This document shows positions 20,901 through 30,446 of a stretch of 64,000 nucleotides of DNA, in pieces. This stretch comes from Craspedostauros australis. Its lineage: Eukaryota; Bacillariophyta; Bacillariophyceae; Mastogloiales; Achnanthaceae. The notes below the pieces were generated by a model. The model saw only the letters and a program-made list of their open reading frames with translations. It was not told the origin of the DNA and searched no databases. A program made the translations under genes and the position numbers. Each line of letters opens with the position of its first letter. The first letter of the stretch is position 1. The stretch is from the NCBI GenBank assembly GCA_026770025.1, contig JAMXDE010000006.1, positions 248,001 through 312,000 of the forward strand. Direction: 5' to 3'.

Positions 20901-21737
20901 TGGTTGGTGCATCATGGGTTGACGTGCAGCGATTGCCATGAATGCATTGAGTATGCCAATGGGTAGAAAGGGGTAGAGAGACGGAGGTACCCTGACACGG
21001 GCGTAGATGTTGGGGATGTTGAAAATGGTGCTGAGCTCAATGGATGTGAGACGTCTGGTCCCTGCTATCGTTCGAGAGTAATATGAAGTGGTGACCACCG
21101 AAGGTGACCATTGGCCAATACGGAGGCGATGAGTGACAGCCGCCACTGTTTTCATCCTATCGATTTTCACAGGGAACCCCCGGTGCAGCAAAGACTGGAC
21201 ATCATTGTGTTGAGAGAATTGCATCGGGTTGAGTGCTGGGGTTGCAAGCCACCAGGTGGTGAAAGTTGTGGCTCCCCCAACACGTGGATGCTGAATCTGG
21301 TGCCACTCATCGCTGTAGTGAGTTCGTCTTCGATCAATGACATGGTTGTCAATCACTCCAATGAACTGGGAGGCATCGCACCGCGTTCGATGTTGCTCGA
21401 TGAAGAGCTGTGAACCAGTGACAAGAGCCAAATGATAGGAGGCAGTGGGCCCCTTCCACGGTTGGATGAGATCTCCGAAGTATTCCACGCAGGCCTGGAA
21501 GAGTGGCCGCCAGGCAAGTTCGATGCCATGTGACAATGGAGCACCCTGAGGTACCATCAGCTCGATGCGACACACACAAACCTTCTGGATAGATAAGAGC
21601 CAGAAAGGAAAGTGTTCGTATGCCAGCACGATATGCATTTGTGCTGGGGGTTGGAGAAGAGAACGGTCCGAAACAAAAGACAAAGAAGCCGCAGACAGAG
21701 AGGTGGGTTCATTCACTTCACTGCTACTGTTTAATTG
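17844..21737 (-). CDS. reverse transcriptase-RNase H of the tyrosine-recombinase element
   Basis: Pol-like ORF of about 1,297 codons, entered by readthrough of the Gag stop or from an internal ATG at 21638. The N-terminal ~540 residues are not recognised. The RT follows: DIRPVYNGTSCGLNE (about residue 545), conserved in DIRS-type RTs; a DLDIGEMFHNFPL stretch in the palm; and the catalytic YVDD (about 700). RNase H follows, with GFVDASGSGFG (about 900), REFSNLVESLEEE, VFTDNSTVERA and GTDGLSRG giving the expected acidic residues. A C-terminal tail of about 250 residues ends in basic low complexity (NRRKRKRSQR). The frame is intact. It overlaps the recombinase ORF in a different frame by about 80 bases. 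Confidence 0.88.
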   Translation of the reverse strand, partial: QLNSSSEVNEPTSLSAASLSFVSDRSLLQPPAQMHIVLAYEHFPFWLLSIQKVCVCRIELMVPQGAPLSHGIELAWRPLFQACVEYFGDLIQPWKGPTASYHLALVTGSQLFIEQHRTRCDASQFIGVIDNHVIDRRRTHYSDEWHQIQHPRVGGATTFTTWWLATPALNPMQFSQHNDVQSLLHRGFPVKIDRMKTVAAVTHRLRIGQWSPSVVTTSYYSRTIAGTRRLTSIELSTIFNIPNIYARVRVPPSLYPFLPIGILNAFMAIAARQPMMHQPLVHRSATSVNNTNKDVWLPSIQRWLPSAWNNIGWVSTKAAKGDDADIHFSLWDDRIRLVLPDAMPLVPLLRGLLLRYYRRSVWKEMRQHLRVSFGPRWWVLLMYIKHRRHHNRSSHGRFLQALQSMELDGYDSDATVATTNLQSCSVTHLQHQERTMGKQMMAATTVCARILMQLATASWWRWTRGSSLLFWRWSAYAEIAREGIPPCITGTLPHYRPAPKRFTLSDYALMLPKMKKMLDNGYMVVPRLQRSIRSCIDYFHVPKDTDIRPVYNGTSCGLNEVLWSPKFWLPMAKTAVRAMDFGFVSSDLDIGEMFHNFPLHADLKAWSGVDLSNFAADLPDYTTPHRRQFHVVWDRCWMGARTSPYTAVRFYYLAEDFVLGDRRNTHNAFRWDQLRLNLPGSSQFDPSRPRVIKFNTRTQRMATQMLVYVDDVRIVSTDINAAWLATHQVSTRLQHLGIQDALRKRRPPSAVPGEWIGCVFRASTDQVSVTVSLAKWEKARALIQQLCQQLRSSDAGVVNYKDLERTRGFMCHLSMTFPQVAVFLKGFHLTLASIWPGRDEQGWRIPSRSLAAALHHCDDGGPSPPNIPETILPVARLHDDLRALTQLFALEAPPCISHRARTMLQVIYGFVDASGSGFGSSFALTSGISCRLGSWGRDTESLSSNFREFSNLVESLEEEGKRGSLRDAVVYVFTDNSTVERACYKVNTSSRLLFDLVVRLKLVEFRHGCQLHVYHCAGDRMIRQGTDGLSRGDVQGVTQGDGSLLSHIPTHQSAIERCPSLLQWMRSWLPATPVVLSPTDWYERGHDINGFVTGPRGLSQPLISSGTYIWHPPPAAADVALEELRKATLKRQRSMHVFVCPRLMTCEWMRQAHKAFDLILRIPPNHSFWPPNMFEPCILGIAFPFLPYRPWELRATPKLLQLERDVSSMFQNSDVDGGHLLHEFLLEHRRFSSLQKHVVWRMLYFREPPWISSTSSPTNRRKRKRSQRTPRDELEHEAHQQTLVQPRAKRRSSADSI

Positions 21738-21740
21738 TCA
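21732..21740 (-). promoter_or_regulatory. candidate stop-codon readthrough site between Gag and RT
   Basis: On the minus strand the Gag frame ends TGA-CAA-TTA. The six bases after the stop fit the CAR-YYA context known to promote readthrough in tobamoviruses and other systems. The codons after it (CAA TTA AAC AGT and on) are open, and 2172 bases separate the Gag ATG from the GTG at 21716, a multiple of three, so Gag and RT are in one frame. No ATG lies in the RT frame until 21638. Confidence 0.6.
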
Positions 21741-23888
21741 TTTGTGTGCCTTCTGTTCCAGCTTCGTGATGCGCGATTTGAGCGCCTTGAGTTCATCTCC
21801 ATTGGTTTTCGCGGTGCTCTTCAATGTGGTGATTAATTTCTCTTGTGCATTCAAATCCTTCGCTTGCTGTTTGATCACGTCTTCTGCAGCTGCCATTTTG
21901 CGTTGCAGTACATCAATGGCTTCTTGACCGGTATTCTTTGCGAGGAAGCGAACCAGTTCGTTTGCCACAATTGGATGGTCACGAAATCCTTTGTCCATTA
22001 TTTCTTCCATGATATCCAAGCTGCGAAGGATAGCAAAGAACATGACTTTGTTGTTGCTTGCTTGATTGTCGGCATTCAGTGCACCAGGTGCCATTCGACG
22101 AGGCTTGGCGATCTCACTGATGAGACGGTAACCCAGCGAGGTGACCAGGTGCCAAGCCTTGGCTGTGCTGTAGCGTGAGCGGTTCAGGTCGTTGTAGTAG
22201 TCATCAATGAATCGGACGAACCCATGAATCCACTCCGCGGATCTGCTGAGTGCAGCTTGCATGAGGCTGGCTTGGCGGGATGAATAATCATAAACATCAC
22301 GGATGGAGGACTCGATGTCGAAGCGGACGTCACGCAAGTGTAGCTCCAGTTTGTCCTTGTACCCTGTGGACACGATGGACCAATCTGCATATGATGGGAT
22401 CTTGTCAAAGAATGAGTGCGTGACATCGATGGGCTTGCCTACACCAGGGGAGCAGAAGAAGGTAGGGATGGTGTGATCAAATGATTCCACTGTTGTGGCA
22501 AAATTGCCTGTAGCAATGCCAGCTTTCTTGAGTGTTGTCAGCATCTTGAGGTTGCTTCCGCCAGTCATCCGAACCAGGATGTGTTGGAAAAGCACATGAG
22601 CATCCACGAAGTGGCCACAATCGAAATCAGGGCACTCAGTGTCGAGCCAGAGACTGGCTTCCGGGAAGGAACCGAAACCCAAACCTCCAAATCGAACTCG
22701 AGTGGTATCAGTTGTTGATTGGATGCGTGCGAACGCGGTTTCGAGTTGGTTCAGTCGTTCAGTGGGGTTGCCTTGTGCTTGCATGGCATCGACGGTGTTT
22801 GAGAGGCGTTGAATCTCAGGATTGCTTCCCCCGGACGACCGCGCCGCGAGTTCCTTGAAACGGTCGTACAGCTGGGACATCGTGGAAACAGTTGAGGATT
22901 CCAAACGAGACACAGACGCTTGAGATTCTGTTTTTGCGGCTGCGATCTCGGATATCATCTTCTGCTCCAACGCGAGTACATCTTCGCTAGAGGGCGGGTC
23001 TGTGAGCGCGTCGTCGAATGATGCCATCATGTCCAAGACCGTTGCGAGGGTGCCCCAGACAGTCACTGACTCAAAACCTTCGAATTGGTTCCGGCCGCGC
23101 TTGCCAAGACTGGACTCCACCTCATGGATACGATGAGCAGCCGTCTTGTGTGCAGTATGGTTGGTTTGTTGTTCTTGGAGGAGGAGGCGTACTGTATCGT
23201 TGAGGGTTTTGGAGGTTTTGGCTACTTCGTTGTCAACGGAACACAGCGTCTTGGCGACATCGTTCAGTGTGCCCTGTTGTTCAAGGTCGGTTGGATCATT
23301 CACTTGTTTGGTGTAAGCAGGGTTGCCTGCAGCATCTTCCATTGCAGAAAGAGTCTTGCTTTTGCGAGGAGTGCGCTGAAGGTGGGCTTGTGCAATGTCT
23401 TCGTATTCTGCCTGAAGGAGTTCGGTGGTAATGGGCAGTTCCGGTGGTATGCCTGTGGCAGCAGTGAAGAAACGAAGCCAATCATCAAGAGACAACGAAG
23501 CAGCGGTCATGTTTTTGGCTAGCTCTGCGTGCAGACGTGACAGTGGCAGGCTGGGTGTGAAGTATGCAGTTGTTGCTGTCTTTGCAATGTGCAGCTCCCC
23601 TTTGGGTGGGTCCCATGCAACTCCTTGATGTGTTTTGGAACAGCTTGGGTCTGTGCAGAAGGTTTCTCCCTTCCCAATCATCGTGAAACATGCTCGTTCA
23701 TACTCGTCGTCGGTCGTAGGAACACAATACAGCTTGTAACGCTTACCGGAGACAGCCGTCTTCCCAAGGTTGAACGTTACCGAAGCTGCCTTCTGCGGTG
23801 TTGCAAACGCATCATCGTCCCCCCCACCACCATCGTCCTCGAAGAGGGAGTCGGCGAAGCGGCGAGAGAGGTCCTGGAGGCCGGACAT
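21738..23888 (-). CDS. Gag-like protein of the tyrosine-recombinase element
   Basis: First ORF of the element, about 716 residues from the ATG at 23888. It has no clear match to a named domain. It starts with an acidic/Gly stretch, has a Cys/His cluster (CTDPSCSKTH) near residue 80, predicted coiled coil around residues 230-390 (heptad-like, Gln/Glu/Lys-rich) and again in the last 70 residues, and a more globular middle. Position and architecture fit a Gag that packages RNA. Its stop is TGA at 21740-21738, followed by CAATTA, and the reading frame then stays open in the same register into the RT ORF. Confidence 0.75.
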   Translation of the reverse strand: MSGLQDLSRRFADSLFEDDGGGGDDDAFATPQKAASVTFNLGKTAVSGKRYKLYCVPTTDDEYERACFTMIGKGETFCTDPSCSKTHQGVAWDPPKGELHIAKTATTAYFTPSLPLSRLHAELAKNMTAASLSLDDWLRFFTAATGIPPELPITTELLQAEYEDIAQAHLQRTPRKSKTLSAMEDAAGNPAYTKQVNDPTDLEQQGTLNDVAKTLCSVDNEVAKTSKTLNDTVRLLLQEQQTNHTAHKTAAHRIHEVESSLGKRGRNQFEGFESVTVWGTLATVLDMMASFDDALTDPPSSEDVLALEQKMISEIAAAKTESQASVSRLESSTVSTMSQLYDRFKELAARSSGGSNPEIQRLSNTVDAMQAQGNPTERLNQLETAFARIQSTTDTTRVRFGGLGFGSFPEASLWLDTECPDFDCGHFVDAHVLFQHILVRMTGGSNLKMLTTLKKAGIATGNFATTVESFDHTIPTFFCSPGVGKPIDVTHSFFDKIPSYADWSIVSTGYKDKLELHLRDVRFDIESSIRDVYDYSSRQASLMQAALSRSAEWIHGFVRFIDDYYNDLNRSRYSTAKAWHLVTSLGYRLISEIAKPRRMAPGALNADNQASNNKVMFFAILRSLDIMEEIMDKGFRDHPIVANELVRFLAKNTGQEAIDVLQRKMAAAEDVIKQQAKDLNAQEKLITTLKSTAKTNGDELKALKSRITKLEQKAHK

Positions 23889-23900
23889 GACGAGGAAAAC

Positions 23901-24223
23901 CAAAAAGGAAGAGAGGAGATCAGCAGTGAAGTTTCATGCAGTACTGTGCGCCGTGATCATGCGACGACAGTGACTGATGAATTCCTGTGATCTTATGTGC
24001 TTGTGTTGTGACTTTCTGATGTTGGCCTTGCATGGTTGTTGTTGTTGTTGATAGTTCCAGTAGGCCTGCCCCTATTAAGCCTAGTGTCAGGAAAGGGCAG
24101 TGTGCCATCTGTTCGTTGATTGGCCTGTTTGAGTACCATACGTGGGTCGTGCATCCAGCCTGTTGAGTCGATCGGGTCAAACACTCTGATGTAAAAGCCT
24201 GCTTGATTGATGATTCGTGATGG
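23901..24223 (-). repeat. split direct repeat A1 (element 5' end)
   Basis: 323 bases that match 15950-16272 without a visible difference (constant offset of 7951). In element orientation this copy lies before Gag and carries the leader and probably the promoter. Confidence 0.92.
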
Positions 24224-27200
24224 GTTCGAGTGGCCCCAGAACTTGGGTACTGGGACACGCCGGGCTGTCCGAATTTCAGGGGGAGCCCCGCTATTGAAAC
24301 TTGTCTGGACGCAATGGAGACAGCCACTTTCATGGGGATTTAGGTCTTTGCAATGCCCATGTGACGTCACAATTCGCTTTCTTCCTTTCCTGTTTCCCAC
24401 ACTGTTTCGTCAAACTGTTTGTTTCCTCATGGTACCAACATGGCTTTTCGCATTTTTGCCCAATCTGAACCAAAATGATTGATTCGATTGTCCAGATCTC
24501 TCTTTTTGCATCTCTTGTACGCAAATCATCGCATGATTCTTGTCTCTTCTTGTTTCTTTCTGTCAAAACAGTGGCCACTGTTCAAAAATAAGGACGATAA
24601 TGCCAAAACTTGAGTACTTTGATCTGTGGTCTATTCGCGTTGTTGGCAACGAGGAGGAGCGTTGGTTTCTTGTGTGGCAATCCATGCTCAACTCTCAACA
24701 CAACTCATTCAGAAACTCGTTGACAACACTGCCAATTGACGCTACCTCCTCCCTCCCTTCCTTCCAACTCAACTTCATCTGCAGAGCAAGTATGTAGCTC
24801 ATGTGGAAGTGGGATCGAGAGTGGAAGAAGAAACATGCCATGCCAAGAACCCCAGCCATGCCGACAAACAATCCCCAACAACAAATAGACTCCAACACAA
24901 CAGTCTCCCACCCTCTCATACTCAGCCACGCCAGACTTGGCATTCAACAAACACCCATCCATCTATCCATCCCTGCCACGCCATGCCATGCCACTGTGCC
25001 TCTAGAGATAGATAGTATCAACACCTGGGGGATGCTCCATCCTGTCTCACATCACACCAAACAAAGACTGTCCCAGCTGTAGTGGACAACCTGATGGGAT
25101 CCGTCACACATTTCCTCACTGTAGCAAAGCAACAGAGTTGTCATTCATTGCAGAACCTCCTGACTGTCGCAGATGTGCGGTGCACCAAGTCATGGACTTG
25201 GCATGCTATGCTTACGTCACTGATCGTTTCAGCAATGACACCATCATCCTTTGCAACAATCAAGTGGGCATGCATGGTTTATACATTGTTCCTTTGCTCT
25301 GTCTTCACCATCTCATCAGACCACACATTGCCAATGCAAAAACAACAGGCAAAGCATGCAGCGAAGCATCTGCCAGACACCAATGTACAATGAATTTGTC
25401 AGCATTATCCAACATGCAGACTGCATTCTGTATTCTGAAACAACTTGCCAATCAGAACACAGCATGCGGCAGGAGCTGAAACATCTGCCAACGATCAACA
25501 ATGAGTGGGCGGCTCCAGACAGCAGCTGGGGAGCTTCTGAACACACCCAACAACTTCACACACGGCTGAGCATCGATCAGAGTATTCTGCCACCACCAGC
25601 TATCAATGCATCAGCAGTGATCCTTGCCAGATGTCATTTGGTAAGCAGTAGTGAATTGGCAGTGATGATTTACAAGAGAGAGAGAGAGAGGGAGGAGCAT
25701 CCAGCACACCACTTGACCCAACCAGAGAATCCACAGTTTACCCAACCAAGAGATTCCAGAAAAGCATATCTAGAAGAGAGCTGGGCATGCAGCCACAAAC
25801 AACAAATCCATGGAAAGGATCCAGGAGAAAGCAACCAGCAGCAGGCAAGGCATCGAGCATTGAACATCGAACCTACTGCAAAGCAATCAGCAATCAGCAA
25901 CAACCAACAAGCTACAAATCTGCAACACCAGAGTATCCAGAGAACAGAGCACACATATTGGCAAGTTTCGTGGATGGATAACTTGCGATCTTGGAAGACG
26001 GTGTTGGTTGATAGTTGTTTTGTTTGCTATTTCATTCCTTGAGCACTCCGATCCTCTTTGTGTCTCTGTTCTCTTGCCCAATGCTCTTGGCGCATCTCTC
26101 TGTTTCGTAGATTCAGTCTCCGACTATGAGTCAGTACGCGAGATGCTCCCTTGCTCTTCTCTGTATTCTCTCTCTCAATATCGTGTACTCGTGCTACACG
26201 ATACTTCGCGTTCGATGCGTACTCCGCATTCGACACTCCATTCGTTCACTACTAACTTCTACTCCACGAGTGCTTGCCACTTGAACTCCTCTTCATGTAT
26301 CCATGATCTCCATGCCCTTCGGTCATCAAATCTTCACCTTCTGCTTCTGACATGGAGACAGATGTTGACGTGGTGACACAATGACATCCTGTCTATGTCA
26401 GCTGTCGTCTTCCTGTTCCTCCAGATGTCACGTTCCATTGGTGATGCGGTGGTCTGTCAGATGATATCATCATCTGGGGCTTAGTTGGGAGGTACATCGA
26501 GCTTCGCTCGATACCATACGTTTCCATTGATGAATGGACGGACGATGTTCCTGATTCTCTCAGAAATCGTTGATTGCAAATTTCCTCGAGAAAATCTGCT
26601 CATTTTCGTGTGTTCCATTTCCACTGTGATTCTGACAAATCACAGTATACAATTGACACGAATGTAGTTGTACCGTCTGTACATGAATAAGAGAATAACA
26701 GGTGAACGATGCACATATACACGTACATCTTGACATATACACGCATGTACATCTCGACACAGCTGGATGCTTGAGGTTGAATGGAGTCCAATGGTGTCAA
26801 GGCTTCCTGTTGCTTGCACAAGGCCACCACAACATTGCTCCAACACTCTTTCCAACACCAACAATCATACACTTTTCAAAGGATCTCTGCCCATTGAATG
26901 TAGAGGAAAGATCCCAACCTGGATGCCCTCGCCGGAAATGGTACAAGGATGGATGATCTTCATGGATGAATAGATGGGTGGGTGGGTCCTGTGCTGTGGC
27001 CAATATGGCATGCCCACCACCAAAGCAGATGCCCCGTCAGTGAAGTTGCTAAAGCTGCAATCCTGAATTCAACCCATATTGCAGACCACAGTGGTGACTG
27101 TGACCGACAGCAGCGTGTTTACGCCATTGTAATCATCATTGTCATTTTGGTATTGGTTTGCTGTGATGTGCACATGTGTTGCATATGACCGGTGTGCCAA

Positions 27201-28448
27201 GTATTGTGTACATTTGTAGCGTGAGCTCATCCTGCTAGCTAACACAGACCTGTGGGTACTTGTACTTGGCGACAGCACCAATGCCATTGTCGATCTTGAT
27301 GCTGATGTTGTTGTTGTTGTTTTCTGGTGTCACACAAAGACCCAGAATCTCACTCACAACTGTGTTCACAAAGTCACAGCCGACGACATGATACCAAAAC
27401 GGATACTACCGGCAGAAGTATCTCAACAGCCAACTGCTGTGTCGCCGTTCACATCAAAGGAACACTTCTGTCCTTGTTTTGTTGGGATTTTGTAGAAAAC
27501 AATTTTGTCAATTTTGCGTATGTCTTGGTACTATTGCGGTAATACTAGTAATAAACGACAACAATACTGAGCATAAGATAGTACCATCGCAACGATATCA
27601 TGAACGTATCGGCCGGAATTGTCGTTCTGTTACGACAATGGAGTTTGTCGCCTCGAGATACTTAAACGGAGATACTGCACGTAAAAATTGCAGTTTATTT
27701 GCTCAATACGTGATTTCTGAGAAAGTGTGAAAGTTCCACAATCCCTCGTGCGAAACCGACCATGCAATCCCACCGCCTCTGTCAGTGCTCACAACGAGAA
27801 TCGATCGGACAGGGAACAGATCGCCTGCGTCACACGGTTCCAAATGAGAACCCCAAGCGCAACAAAGCTCGGGAAAAATCACCCAAACTCCCCTCAATTT
27901 ACCCTTCAATGGGATGGCTTGCTCGTGGCAGTGATAAAGTCTAAGCCACTTGATTGGCTGGGATCGCCAGCCATGCCAAAAAATAGCCACTCGAACCCCT
28001 CTATTGGAGGGATGGAAATACACGAATGTCGAGTGCCGCAAACCTGTTGGGATTGGCGAATGGCAAAGATACGAATCCAAACAATGGTGGCGCCTACTGT
28101 GTAGCACCGCATTCGGGACGCAGCGGATGTTAGCAGCATAGCAGCGCATGAGTTCCATAGGAAGAAGTTGGAAGAAGCAAATGAGATCGAATGGGTCAAA
28201 ACAAACTCAAGGCGTGTTCGATGTTCGAGGTCGGTTGAAAGTTGTCGCCGACGAATCAGCAGAAGGAGGTATAATATATTCCGATAAAGCGTTGATACTG
28301 CGAACTGCAACGCCTCGGAAAGCTGGAGAGAAAGTTCGGATTGTGGCTTTTGTTGACGAATCAAGATACAGTAGGACAGTTGCCGTCCAGATACTCCCAA
28401 ATGAGCCGGCAGGGCAATCTACCCAGTTGTGGCACAGGAGGAGGAGGA
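24224..28448. other. gene-poor block between two retrotransposons
   Basis: 4.2 kb with no supported gene. From about 24,690 to 26,000 the plus strand is rich in C and A with long CAACA/CCA tracts and holds an open frame (25251-26042) of unrecognised, compositionally biased residues. There is a (GA)n run at 25676-25694, an imperfect two-copy tandem (ACATATACACG...) at about 26712-26756, and a perfect 8-base hairpin arm pair at 27618-27639 (ATTGTCGT / ACGACAAT). It could be old transposon debris, but nothing identifies a family. Confidence 0.5.
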
Positions 28449-28453
28449 GGATC
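28449..28453. repeat. target site duplication (left)
   Basis: GGATC directly before the 5' LTR, repeated at 34569-34573 directly after the 3' LTR. Confidence 0.9.
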
Positions 28454-28584
28454 TGTTGGCATACGTACGCAGGACAGACGTCCGCAGCCTCCGCCTCTGA
28501 AGAGTGACAACGGAGACAGTCTCCTCCCATAAATCCATCATTAGCACACACACACACACACATCCTCCCGTACAGATACTGACA
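28454..28584 (+). repeat. 5' LTR
   Basis: 131 bases starting TGTTGG and ending CTGACA. It contains an (AC)n run and a palindromic ACGTACG near its start. It matches 34438-34568 with no visible difference. Confidence 0.93.
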
Positions 28585-28676
28585 GGTTATGGCTTGTTTC
28601 ACGCTATTGTGATCACATCCTCTCCTTTCTTCGTGCTCTTCGTTTCAGGACGTTTCATTCCCTGGCCTCGAGCTGT

Positions 28677-30446
28677 ATGCCCTCTCGTCACCCTCTCTTC
28701 GCTCCGCACTTCGTTCCGCTCTCTACCATGGCCCCCGCTGATGACACCTCTCCGCCCACGGCGACGGTGACAACTGCTCAAACCATCTCGCTTCGCCTTG
28801 GATGGAAGTGGTTTCCGGCCGCCATGGAGGGGCTGCAGGTGCGCTCCGACGACGAACTCTACGACCTATTCTACACGCCCGATGACGGCTTTCACGAGTG
28901 CCTCTGCGCGTGGTCTGCAACGAGCCCACTTCATGTGCGGCACCTGTGGCGCCTTCGCGCGTGGTATTTGAAAACCGGCGAGGCTGACGACCAGTGGGCA
29001 TCCAACCTCTCGGCGCGCGAGTTCCGCCCTTTCATGCGCCTCGAGAATCCGATCCCTCCCGCCTTCCGCTCCGTCCCCATGTCGGTGGCCTCTGTCGCTT
29101 CGCGTGCTGGTAACACAGGTCTACGCGCGGACGACGAGGTCGTGGACATATCCAAGGTGGCCGATCCTGCTGCGACCGTGCCGCCTGAAGGTGGTCCTCC
29201 TCCTCGCGACGGCGACACACCTGGCGATGGTGCGGCTTCTACTGCTCCTGCTGTGGACTCGCATACTCTCCCGCCTGCTGACTTCGAGGGTCCTCGTCGT
29301 GAGACCGCGGATTTCGACTACGTCACCGACTCTGGCGTGGACTACTCTGTGGCCAACGCCAGCCCCGCGTTCCGTCGGCACCGTACCTATGAGGTCCCAC
29401 CCGCTCTCGAGCGTCTGGACTACGGTGTCGGCCCGGCTTGGGACAAGTGGCGTCTTCCCCTGAAGGACGACTCGCCAGCCGCCGTGTTCAACTGGTACGG
29501 CCAGTTCCAGGCTGCTGCGGCGCGCGCAGACTTACACTTTTGCCCGCTGAACTCCTTCCAGCCGTCCGCCTCTGTCGTTCCGCGCAATGTTCACGGTCCC
29601 CGTGTCTTTGCCATGAATGATCAGCTGGTGGTTAAGCTACAGGCCGACGGCATCATCAACCTGGAGCATGCGGCACTTCGCCTGAAGTACACCAGCAGCA
29701 TCGGCATCATGCCACATCGGCTGTCAGCGTACGTGTTCCTGCACACTCTACTCTCTGGCGCGTACGATGCGGTGCAGACGCAGGTCCACAAGGCGCCGGC
29801 ATTCCATGGCTCGGTGGCCACGTATGCTGAACAGCTTCTCAGCTATCAGCTCGTGGAGAGCCTTGTGTTTCGCCGCCACATCTCTCAGCTGGAACTCACC
29901 CGCCACTTCCTTGAGGAACTCCGCGGCCATGGGTACGAGCTGGGACACTTTCATACCGCGGTTCGTGGTGTTACCTCGGCCCGGGAGCTTCCACTCAACC
30001 TACGCGTGGAGCAACTCGGGCAGGAGGTTGCCGATCTTCCCCAAGCTCCTACACGGGGTGTCGCGCATCGCGTCAACACGCGCAGCCAAGGGCGCCATGA
30101 TGGTGGTGGCCACGGGCAGCGTCCAGAACGGCGCCAGCATGCATTCTACAAACCCATGCCTGGTGCCTTCTGTGACGCCTGCTGCAACATGGGCCACACC
30201 AAGGACACGTGCAAGACTTTTGGGCGCCATGCGCATATGACCGAGTTCGCCACGTCTCACCCTGATTATGCGGCCAGCATGCGCGACAAGTTCCGCGGGC
30301 ACTTCACCAAGCAGACTTTCAAGGCGAACGCTCGGGCCATCCAGCGTTTTGGCAATGAGGATCACGAGTCCCTCGCTGGCCTCATGGTGTCTGATGAGGT
30401 ACTCGAGTCCGTCGATCAGGATTTTTGGACTGCCGGCCAGGAGTAA
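28677..30446 (+). CDS. Copia Gag
   Basis: Nucleocapsid/Gag protein of 589 codons, from the ATG at 28677 (a second ATG is at 28728). It is Pro/Ala/Asp-rich around residues 120-230, with a more helical Gag-like core at about 280-450. One CCHC zinc knuckle lies near residue 500 (CDACCNMGHTKDTC, C-x2-C-x4-H-x4-C), which binds the element's RNA. An Arg/Gly/His-rich basic stretch precedes the knuckle. The ORF ends in TAA and overlaps Pol, which lies in the -1 frame. Confidence 0.88.
   Translation: MPSRHPLFAPHFVPLSTMAPADDTSPPTATVTTAQTISLRLGWKWFPAAMEGLQVRSDDELYDLFYTPDDGFHECLCAWSATSPLHVRHLWRLRAWYLKTGEADDQWASNLSAREFRPFMRLENPIPPAFRSVPMSVASVASRAGNTGLRADDEVVDISKVADPAATVPPEGGPPPRDGDTPGDGAASTAPAVDSHTLPPADFEGPRRETADFDYVTDSGVDYSVANASPAFRRHRTYEVPPALERLDYGVGPAWDKWRLPLKDDSPAAVFNWYGQFQAAAARADLHFCPLNSFQPSASVVPRNVHGPRVFAMNDQLVVKLQADGIINLEHAALRLKYTSSIGIMPHRLSAYVFLHTLLSGAYDAVQTQVHKAPAFHGSVATYAEQLLSYQLVESLVFRRHISQLELTRHFLEELRGHGYELGHFHTAVRGVTSARELPLNLRVEQLGQEVADLPQAPTRGVAHRVNTRSQGRHDGGGHGQRPERRQHAFYKPMPGAFCDACCNMGHTKDTCKTFGRHAHMTEFATSHPDYAASMRDKFRGHFTKQTFKANARAIQRFGNEDHESLAGLMVSDEVLESVDQDFWTAGQE
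30421..30428 (+). promoter_or_regulatory. candidate -1 frameshift site between Gag and Pol
   Basis: A run of five T (30422-30426) in ATTTTTGG. Gag reads GAT TTT TGG and Pol is entered as TTT TTG. The Pol frame is blocked by TGA at 30395-30397, so the shift must fall between there and the Gag stop at 30446. The site is not a canonical heptamer. A separate start for Pol is the alternative. Confidence 0.4.

Larger units (their letters stand above)
15542..24223 (-). mobile_element. DIRS-order retrotransposon with PAT/Ngaro-type split direct repeats
   Basis: A complete tyrosine-recombinase retrotransposon of about 8.68 kb, transcribed on the minus strand. In element orientation the layout is A1 (24223-23901), Gag, RT-RNase H, tyrosine recombinase, B1 (16604-16271), A2 (16272-15950), a 74-base unique piece, and B2 (15875-15542). 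A1 equals A2 and B1 equals B2. This is the split-direct-repeat plan known for PAT and Ngaro elements, which integrate as circles by recombination and leave no target duplication. All three coding regions are open and the A repeats look identical by eye over 323 bases, so the insertion seems young and could be active. No methyltransferase ORF like that of DIRS1 was seen. Confidence 0.88.

Noticed and set aside
25251..26042. 263-codon ORF in the gene-poor block as a transposon protein
   Set aside because: No zinc knuckle, catalytic motif or domain order was found; the residues reflect CA-rich composition.
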